A stretch of DNA of 64,000 bases from NCBI RefSeq assembly GCF_026230105.1, contig NC_079480.1, forward strand, positions 22,300,488-22,364,487, read 5' to 3'. Within the stretch, counting starts at the first letter, position 1. The number at the start of each line of letters is the position of its first letter. The DNA comes from Diorhabda sublineata. Lineage: Eukaryota; Arthropoda; Insecta; Coleoptera; Chrysomelidae. The position numbers and the translations under genes are program-made. Shown in pieces: positions 57,105 to 64,000 of the stretch. The notes under the pieces are model-generated. The model made no database searches, was not told where the DNA came from, and was given only the letters and a program-made list of their open reading frames with translations.

Positions 57105-58075
57105 GGATATTACTTTTTATCGTTTACTCATTTTCATCAATTGTCGTCTTAACTAGTGTCCATGAAACGGCCAAACCAAACAATCCAGTCCTTCAAATGT
57201 ACAAACTATTCAATTCAAGCATACTCTGAAGATGCTCGACTCGATTATAGGCGATCCAGAGTTGATTAGTAGCGATCATTTAAAAAACAAAATAAATTTC
57301 GTTCATTAAAACCTTTGACAAGCAAATGATTCAAGTTGACATCGAATCAAAAAGTCGAATTTCTTTAAATTAGTTAAAAAACTGATGTGTGAAATTCCTC
57401 ATTCAAACTTGAAAATTTTTACTCATTGTAATTTTCGAACAGGAATGTTTTGATGTGTGATCAATCTAAAATTGTATTATTTTTATAAAACCACGACATA
57501 AAATATCACACCGTTGTTTTTATACGTATTTGAGTGTTGTTATCTGTCGAAGGCCTTTTCAAAATCAGAAAAACACTCATTGGACTTCTTTGGAAGGGGA
57601 TATTCAGATCAAACGTTTCTTTACTGGTAATTCTACGTGTTTTCCATATCATCCACATATTGATGATTTCATCTTCATCTAAAACATGTTTATGTTATCT
57701 ACTGAAGTATTAAAGTCTTTCTAGTTAAACATATCAGCTCCCTTACTGTCCTTTTTATACGTATTAAGGGTGGATATTGTATAGATTGTGTAATTCTATT
57801 TTCCAAGCAACTACCGCTATCTATAGGTCAGATTCAACAACTGTGAAGTGTTCAGAAAGTTTGGATGACTACAGAAATCCATCCAACGATAAGTCCTCAA
57901 AGTTAGTATAACAACTCAATCTATATTCGAGAGATTTATAGTTTGAACAACAGTACTATGTAATAATAATAGGATGTAGTACAATTGAAAATGCAAATTG
58001 CATCATCTTTTTCTACAAGGTAAAGAACGCGGGATTCATAACAACACAGATTTTTGAATACAGAACTTCAAAAAT
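57105..58075. other. Unassigned sequence with one mariner-end fragment
   Basis: CAACTACCGCTATCTATAGG near 57809 matches the CTACCGCCATCTCTAGG word next to mariner ends at 30.9 and 49.6 kb. Nothing else was supported. Confidence 0.4.
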
Positions 58076-58145
58076 AGAACTTGGTTTGTACAAGACGGAG
58101 CTACCAGTCACAGTGTTTACAAAATCTTCAAAAACTTCTGTTACA
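58062..58145 (+). pseudogene. Tc1/mariner-superfamily transposase fragment, second catalytic Asp block
   Basis: The plus strand reads KNRTWFVQDGATSHSVYKIF followed by KNF. It matches the WFQQDGATxHT block that holds the second catalytic Asp in an insect transposase family related to the element at 33 kb. No other part of the gene is seen around it. Confidence 0.55.
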
Positions 58146-58346
58146 TCATTAACAAATATTTTAATTAATCTAGTGCAGTAGATTTGGTCAAGTATCTCGA
58201 TGTGGTGATTACCTTCTTTAGACCAGTTTTAAAACAAAGAAACTCCGATGCAGAGGCATCTGGATTCATCAAATAATCAAAAGAATTGAACAACGACACA
58301 CCAAAATCTTCAAGGTACTGAAAGACACTTCTAGGATGATCGAAAA

Positions 58347-58349
<3 letters not shown>

Positions 58350-58400
<51 letters not shown>
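58350..58400. repeat. (TA)n microsatellite
   Basis: A pure TA run of about 50 bp. It generates the IYIYIY stretch of the minus-strand frame at 58165-58431, which is therefore not a gene. Confidence 0.95.
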
Positions 58401-58404
<4 letters not shown>

Positions 58405-58559
58405 TTGTAGTTCCAACAGGTTTTTTTCCACATAAACACATCAATGGAACCACAAAATTCTGATCTACTTTTTTTAAAAAGTCAATAATGTGGAATGGCT
58501 CTAAGTGTAGTGCTCTAGAAAGTATGTGGTTAGATGTTAGATCTAGCGTCTTCAGATGT

Positions 58560-58742
58560 CCAAATTCAGTAGATCTCGGGTTCTAGTTTCTGTAGGTTGT
58601 TTTCTCCATTGTTCAGATACCATTAAAGGGTTTTAAAGTCCCATGAAGAGTTTGTCTGTAATCGATTTAATGAGAATATCAGCTATTTCATTTCCGTTTG
58701 CTCCGGTGTGTCTTGGTTCGGAATTGTAGGAGATTTATCTAT
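58560..58742 (-). pseudogene. LINE RNase H domain fragment
   Basis: The minus strand reads RHTGANGNEIADILIKSITD then KLFMGL. This matches the (P)GHxGxxGNExAD block of the RNase H domain in non-LTR retrotransposons, including the active-site Asp of NEIAD. Flanking frames are broken. It could belong to the same decayed element as other LINE tails here, but the strands and positions differ. Confidence 0.65.
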
Positions 58743-58744
58743 GA

Positions 58745-59735
58745 ATTTTCGAGTTTACAAAAATCTGAACTATAAATTAATATAACCAACCAAAATAAAT
58801 CAAAAATTCCACGAAATAAGATAAAAATAAGTATAGCCAAGGGATGAGTTGTCATTTAAAGAAAATTGAAATATACGCAGGCTTGCAGGTAATGGATAAA
58901 AACTTGTAGAAACCTGGGAATAATACGTCATATTATTAGATTTGAAGGAGGCGGAAAAACTGTGAAATATGATTATAAATGGGCCTTCGAATTTGTTTTG
59001 TAACTTAAGTTTAAAAACTTTTGTTCTCGGAAACGGATGCGTTCAGAATTTAATATTAAAAATGTACAGATAAAGTTTTAAATAAACGTCAAATTCTTCT
59101 TCTTATTTACAAAAATGACTAATTTTTTCATTACAATTGTCATATTTTCCATCAATTCCCTTTCTCCCTATCTCATAAATAAGTTTAATCCATTACAGTC
59201 AACAATCCAGACATTTATCCCAATTTCCAGTTATTTGAAATTCCCTTTCTGTTCTGTCGACTTCATGGCATGTTTCGTTTATTGGTTTGCTGCCCTTGCA
59301 GTTCCCTTATTGTGGATTCTCGCATCGGATGTTTATAAACACGGCCGGAACTGATCCTTCTTAAAGAGCATTTTTACCTTCATCTATTTGGTATTCAGCT
59401 CTCGGCGACTTGTCATAAAGTATAAAAGGGATTTTCACTTCCTATCTCAAACTTTCGCCTTGTTTGTCCTATTCCCTTTGTCGATTTGACGTATTATGAT
59501 AATGCTACACGAAAAAAAATGTTTCCCAGATATCGAAATCGAAATATGATATACAGAAATAAAATGTACTGCATTGATAATCATTATTAACAGTTTTTAT
59601 AAAACATCGTCATAAATTCTTAAGCAACTACGAGGAATTTGGAAACCTCTGAACCTCCCTTTGTATAAGAACTACTGGATTTTACTGGTACCTTTAGAAC
59701 AGTTGAATCAACCATGTGGGTATTGAGGTTTAAAG
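58745..59735. other. Unassigned intronic sequence
   Basis: A plus-strand 79-residue frame (59115-59354) ends with a hydrophobic stretch (FVYWFAALAVPLLWILA) but has no recognised family or splice context. It is not called. Confidence 0.35.
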
Positions 59736-59739
59736 CAAA

Positions 59740-60115
59740 ATGTCACGTGGTCGATTTAGCCAAAAACTGAAAGCCCTCTTTTACAACAACAAGCTTATAA
59801 ACCTCTACAAGGTCCAAATTCATCCATCTTTGGACATTTGGAGCTCGGATTCCTGAAGTTGCTCGACTAGAAACGCTACGCCATGCGACAACGATTTACG
59901 TAGTAAAGTAGAAAAATTTTTAATACCATTAAGTAAACGTGATGCTGCGGCTGCGGTTTCGTACAGCTAGAAAGAAATAATGGAAAACATGTTTTTCATG
60001 TCAATTCGAACATTCGACACAAATCCTTATCGTTTTTCCGAATTTTTTTCCATATAAAGGCGTCTTAACACGCGTCAATTACATCTGAGAATTTTGAATC
60101 GTCCCAACTTGGTTG
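59740..60115 (+). pseudogene. LINE reverse transcriptase tail relic
   Basis: The plus strand reads LFYNNKLINLYKVQIHPSLD then IWSS, and in the next frame FLKLLD-stop-KRYAMRQRF, which is the LYKAQIRPSLEYCSHLW...LLDxIQRRA block. It continues with IPLSKRDAAAAVSYS and a decayed C-terminal region including RRLNTRQLHLRILNRPN. Frameshifts and stops are numerous. The orientation is opposite to the related tail at 52.3-52.9 kb. Confidence 0.65.
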
Positions 60116-60119
60116 GCGT

Positions 60120-60800
60120 AGCATGAGGTGGCGTGGCGTGTTGGACTTGATAGTTATTTATTGGAATTGAGCTCAATTCTTTTGATATGTCGTTTACGAA
60201 GAAGATTAGAGTTTTGCAACGTTGTCAAATAAGTTCCATTATATCTTTCTTATCGTGTACGTGTTTCATACTGCCTAAAAATTTTCACGAAATGTTATAT
60301 ATCATTTTTTGATCCCTCACGTTTAAGTTATACAGACTTGAAGAAAAAATTCGAATATAGAAGTTGGCATTTGAATGATATCTGCATGGAATATTTGATA
60401 TAAATTATTTTTAGTCCAATAAAAACAATTTTATTCAACGATGAACAGATTATAATAAATAAAAAGTATATAAATTAATCGAATATTAAATTATGTCACT
60501 GATTACGGATCTGTATTATCTATTATATTATCTAATGATTCGTTGTTCTTAGATCGAATTCTAGTTATACAAGTATAGTATATAGAGCGAGAAAATTGTG
60601 TCTTCAACAGAGTAATATCGTTTGTCAGCTGTTGCTGAAATCACGCGACATTCTACGCTTTTAATCGGGACCGGACTACTCATAAATTGTGTGATGAATA
60701 TTACGAAATTTATTTGTAAATGCCTTCAATTTCAAAGTGGCTAAACTGTTTTGAAAATTTATTAAATAACAACCCTCATAATTGCTCTTTATGAATTTGA
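60120..60800. other. Unassigned intronic sequence
   Basis: No feature supported. Confidence 0.4.
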
Positions 60801-60804
60801 TAGA

Positions 60805-60968
60805 TACGAGGTGTATCCGCAAAGTAATTTCTATTTGGTTACATAAAAAAAGTCGTACAATTACAGAAAAATGTTTATTGTACAAAAATCGCAGTGAGTG
60901 CGTCAAAATTGCCCATCCGTTAGTTTTTGTACGGATCGGAATTTATTTTGTGGGTATACCTCGTATAT
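60805..60968. mobile_element. Small TACGAGGTGTATCC-ended MITE
   Basis: ATACGAGGTGTATCCGCAAA (60805) is mirrored by TGGGTATACCTCGTATAT (ending near 60968). The GTATACCTCGTA end and the TA border fit a mariner-type MITE of about 165 bp. Its right end is included in the tandem duplication that follows. Confidence 0.6.
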
Positions 60969-61466
60969 CTGATTGCCCAACCAAATAGTACAAGAATAAA
61001 CGTTTTATAAACTTATTTCAAATACCAAAATACCATTGGTGAATTGGTTTTTTACAATTTTTCGTATTGCAAGTGAAATTTACTAAATACGGATCATTTT
61101 TGTATATATTTTTTATAATTTAATAATATATTTCAATCTAACTACATTCAAATCGAATTTTTTTGTGAAAAAATCAGTATATAAATATTTTTTTAAATTT
61201 TTCAATTGGGTTTAGTGCTATACTGTCTATTGTAATGTTTCGGAACTTACATTGTGGGTATACCTCGTATATCGTATTATCCAACCAAATAGTACAAGAA
61301 TAAACGTTTTATAAAGTTATTTAAAATACCAAAATACCATTGGTGAACTGGTATTTTACAATTTTTCGGATTGCAAGTGAAATTTACTAAATACGGATCA
61401 TTTTTTGTATATATTTTTTATAATTTAATAATATATTCCAATCTAACTACATTCAAATCAAATTTT

Positions 61467-61522
<56 letters not shown>

Positions 61523-61568
61523 ATTTTCCAATTGGGCTTAGTGCTATACTGTCTATTGTAATGTTTCG
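60943..61568. repeat. Tandem duplication, 304-bp unit, two copies
   Basis: GGGTATACCTCGTATAT at 60952 recurs at 61256. The shared interior includes CAACCAAATAGTACAAGAAT, ACCAAAATACCATTGGTGAA, ACTAAATACGGATCATTTTT and GTGCTATACTGTCTATTGTA. In copy 2, about 30 bp of mixed AT sequence is replaced by a (TA)n run at 61471-61515. Copies are otherwise nearly identical, so the duplication is young. Confidence 0.92.
61471..61515. repeat. (TA)n microsatellite inside duplicate copy 2
   Basis: A TA run of about 45 bp, absent from the first copy of the 304-bp duplication. It is therefore an expansion after duplication, or a contraction in copy 1. Confidence 0.93.
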
Positions 61569-61960
61569 GCAGCGGCCAAAATTGCAAAGACTCCTTGTGA
61601 CCGAATGGTAATAAGAAAATGTCGGCGGAGGCGCGGCTTAACAACCCGATTCCTTCACGTCGCGTCGACAACGTCTTCCGACGACATCTTGAGACTCTTG
61701 GGACACGTCCTAAATTCGTTTACGGGTCCATAACCTTGCGTCAGTTATACACATATCCGTATAGGGAGTACTTACAAATTATATATACAATACATTTAAT
61801 AAACATAAATCAAAATCTAATTATTATTATACTAAAAACGATTTATATAAAATATTTTTAGATTTATTTCGATATCTAATACAAGACTTTATCTATTGGT
61901 ATTGACAGTTCGACGTATATCGCTCGGCAATGTAAACAAAGAGTAGGACCGGCTCGGCCC
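61565..61960. other. CpG-rich patch with a possible first exon
   Basis: 61565-61735 is distinctly GC- and CpG-rich for this window (GTCGGCGGAGGCGCGGC, CACGTCGCGTCGACAACG). On the plus strand, AAGAAAATGTCGGCGG gives a good animal start context and a frame beginning MSAEARLNNPIPSRRVDNVF with GC-biased third positions, but no clear donor ends it and no family is recognised. It could be a promoter/5'-UTR region on either strand, or a transposon piece. 61921-61960 is also GC-richer. Confidence 0.3.
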
Positions 61961-61964
61961 AATA

Positions 61965-63350
61965 CAAATAATTTTTATATTATTAAATATCAACCACACT
62001 TCATTGTTTTACGTCTTCTTATTAATTTATAAGTTGTTTAAGCGATTTTTATGAAAAGTTTTTGTCATAAATACTACGACAATTATTCAACAATATAAAT
62101 TTTCGTTGATTTATCTACGGAAAAAACTATTTGCCGTGCAAAAGGACCCTTGTCACCTTATCAGGAGTCCTTTAACCAGAAACGTAGCTCTAAATTTCCT
62201 TTTTGTAATTTCTCTCTAGAGGACACTTTTACCTCGGGAGATATACGGGGGGTAATCAGGATTGTAACATACAGTCACTTTTATCTTTATTGATTTAAAT
62301 TATTATTCAAAGGGAATATACGGGGTGAATCTGTAAAAACACGGTGACAATCTAAAATTATTTTTGATAATACAGGGGGTCCACAAAGTACTAAAAACTA
62401 ATACATTTTTTTTCATTTAAGCATGATTTGTACCATGAAAACATATTTTTGATGTCAAAGGTAAATATTTTGAACGAAATATATGTTTGGAAACGGTGAG
62501 TGCAAATATTACAAAAAAGTGTATATATACAGGACGTTCGATTAAAAAAATTGTTTATTTTATATATTTAATTACTTTTGGAATATACCGTATAGCTAGA
62601 AATAATTTAACGTGCCTATAAAAGGTAAATTTTGTTTATTTGTAAATAACTTTTTTTAGTACACACTGTATGAATAAATTTTTATACGAGGAGATAAAAA
62701 AAAGTCAAGGAAATCATGATATGGCGAAACTGATTAAAAAACGAGTTTTATGTCATAAGAAAACAATAAAAAAGAAGAAGCAGAACACCAAAAAGACGGT
62801 ACGAGAGCTGGAGCTCAAGTTCTCAAGAATAGTTAACAAAAAGGTTAAATATTCGAGAATAAACATTCTATTTTGAGAAAAAAGAAAAATATGGATGTGG
62901 CAGAGTTGAAAATTGCTGAAATTCAGTTTTTCAACTTATTTATATTTATATATTATTTATATCTATAAATAAATAAAATCGTCTCTGATTGTATGGATAT
63001 AGGTTAGTTCTTCGATATAAAACTTTATATAACTAGAACAGAGATATTTGTATTATATACACTTTTTAATAAAGTATCAGACACGTTTTTCGTTTTCGTT
63101 TTTTTTTCAATCGAACAGATCGCGTATCTATATCTAAGGAAAAAAATTAATAAAAATTGTCAGCTGTTACTGAAAACGTTTTTCCAGGACATTAGCTCTA
63201 TCCAATTATACTACAGAATCATATAATAGAGAATTTGGAACGTATAATGAAATTTTTTACTAAGACACAAAGTATAGTTCAAAAAATAATGATTTTTTTA
63301 TATAAATCCAATTAAATCAATCATTCGTTCACTTAAATGACATCAAATAT
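61965..63350. other. Unassigned sequence with element-end words
   Basis: TACAGGGGGTCCACAAAGTA near 62372 and ATACAGGACGTTCGATTAAA near 62528 resemble MITE ends without partners. The Lys-rich 68-residue frame at 62670-62876 has no recognised domain. Confidence 0.35.
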
Positions 63351-63421
63351 GCGGAGCCCTATCTGTGGATGCTCTCCGCTAGATCCACCTCTGGATTATA
63401 CGAAAATTACGCGCTTCTGAT

Positions 63422-63628
63422 GTGAACGGGACTGTAAAACTAGTCACAAACATTGGAAACGAAAATTTTGCCAAAACGACAAAATATCTGAAAAGTACGG
63501 AGACAGACTTGCTATATGTAGCTGGAGGTTTGAAATCTTCCCCAACAGCTGCACTAGAAGTGAATCTAAATCCCCCACATCTCCAAATAGTACTGGAAAG
63601 CGTGGCAGGGAAAACATTATCATAAATA
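63422..63628 (+). pseudogene. LINE post-RT region fragment
   Basis: The plus strand reads LLYVAGGLKSSPTAALEVNL then NPPHLQIVLESVAGKTLS. This matches the GALRTTPTAALExLLxLPPLHLxIExxA block between reverse transcriptase and RNase H in insect non-LTR elements. It is open for 67 codons but isolated. The minus-strand 98-residue frame is its shadow. Nothing further was recognised from here to the window end. Confidence 0.7.
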
Positions 63629-64000
63629 ATGATCGGGTTCAATGTAAAAGCGAATGGGATCCAAACACCATACAAGAAATAACAGTTCAGAATCGAAAAT
63701 CGATTGTAAACTACGGATTTTTGACCTCGAATCGATTTTTTCGATCACGTTTGTTTATATGTAATGAACTGGAAATAATTTTGTAGTCGATCATCAAAAC
63801 AAACTCATTAATGTTGAAGTACATAATTAATATAATCCTACAAACATTATAATGATCGTTATATGCTTCGAAACTTCGTTATTAGGATTCATAATTAATT
63901 GCGGGATACGGATAAAATAATAATCATCGAATCGACAAACGAATTTGAATATATATTCGAATGAAATATTAAATAGCGTTTTCTGTATTGCTCTATTACC

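Noticed and set aside
58165..58431. 88-residue minus-strand open frame
   Set aside because: Its middle is an IYIYIY run translated from a (TA)n microsatellite. The remaining part matches nothing recognised.

Overview
The window looks like AT-rich intronic DNA (my estimate is roughly 30% GC) of an insect-type animal nuclear genome. The evidence is a single well-supported spliced coding exon, short TTAGG-like runs, a spliced transposase gene, several mariner/Tc1 relics, LINE and Gypsy-like LTR fragments, and many tandem repeats. I cannot name the species. A beetle or another insect with a repeat-rich genome fits best.

The only host exon I can support is on the minus strand at 22159-22263. It encodes 35 residues of the prodomain of a furin/PC5/PACE4-like proprotein convertase. 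It is bounded by clean splice sites and is phase 0 on both sides. No neighbouring exon of that gene is recognisable. The window is therefore best read as two large introns: more than 22 kb downstream of the exon (left side) and, unless an exon was missed, more than 41 kb upstream of it (right side).

Left intron (1-22158): degenerate tandem repeats at 300-610, 4900-5385, 8830-9185 and 11095-11515; a foldback element at 2918-3612 with a partial relative at 7064-7504; a duplicated transposase helix-turn-helix relic at 6104-6540; GT and TA microsatellites; a Tc1-type relic near 18030-18130; and a 724-bp inverted-repeat-bounded element (19483-20206) whose core is a 161-bp tandem repeat.

Right intron (22264-64000): a GGCAAC-rich degenerate array (23580-24690); a mariner relic (30838-31465); a complete but inactivated 2.8-kb Tc1/mariner-superfamily element with inverted repeats of about 780 bp (32118-34950); a two-block 163-bp satellite with higher-order structure (35000-40190); LTR-end/leader fragments carrying a tRNA-Ser-type primer-binding site (41.6-44.4 kb); arrays with 112-, 31- and 111-bp periods; a T-rich degenerate array (50050-51370); LINE tails at 41.4, 52.3, 58.6, 59.7 and 63.5 kb; a mariner relic (53.5-53.9 kb); a Crypton-like tyrosine recombinase relic (54.1-54.75 kb); a foldback MITE (56331-57101); and a 304-bp tandem duplication near 61 kb.

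Nothing suggests an intact transposon, a bacterial-type operon, a CRISPR array or a functional RNA gene. The most unusual structures are the inverted-repeat element carrying a minisatellite, the long-TIR spliced transposon, the higher-order satellite beside it, and the Crypton relic. Family names come from motifs read by eye and should be confirmed by similarity searches.
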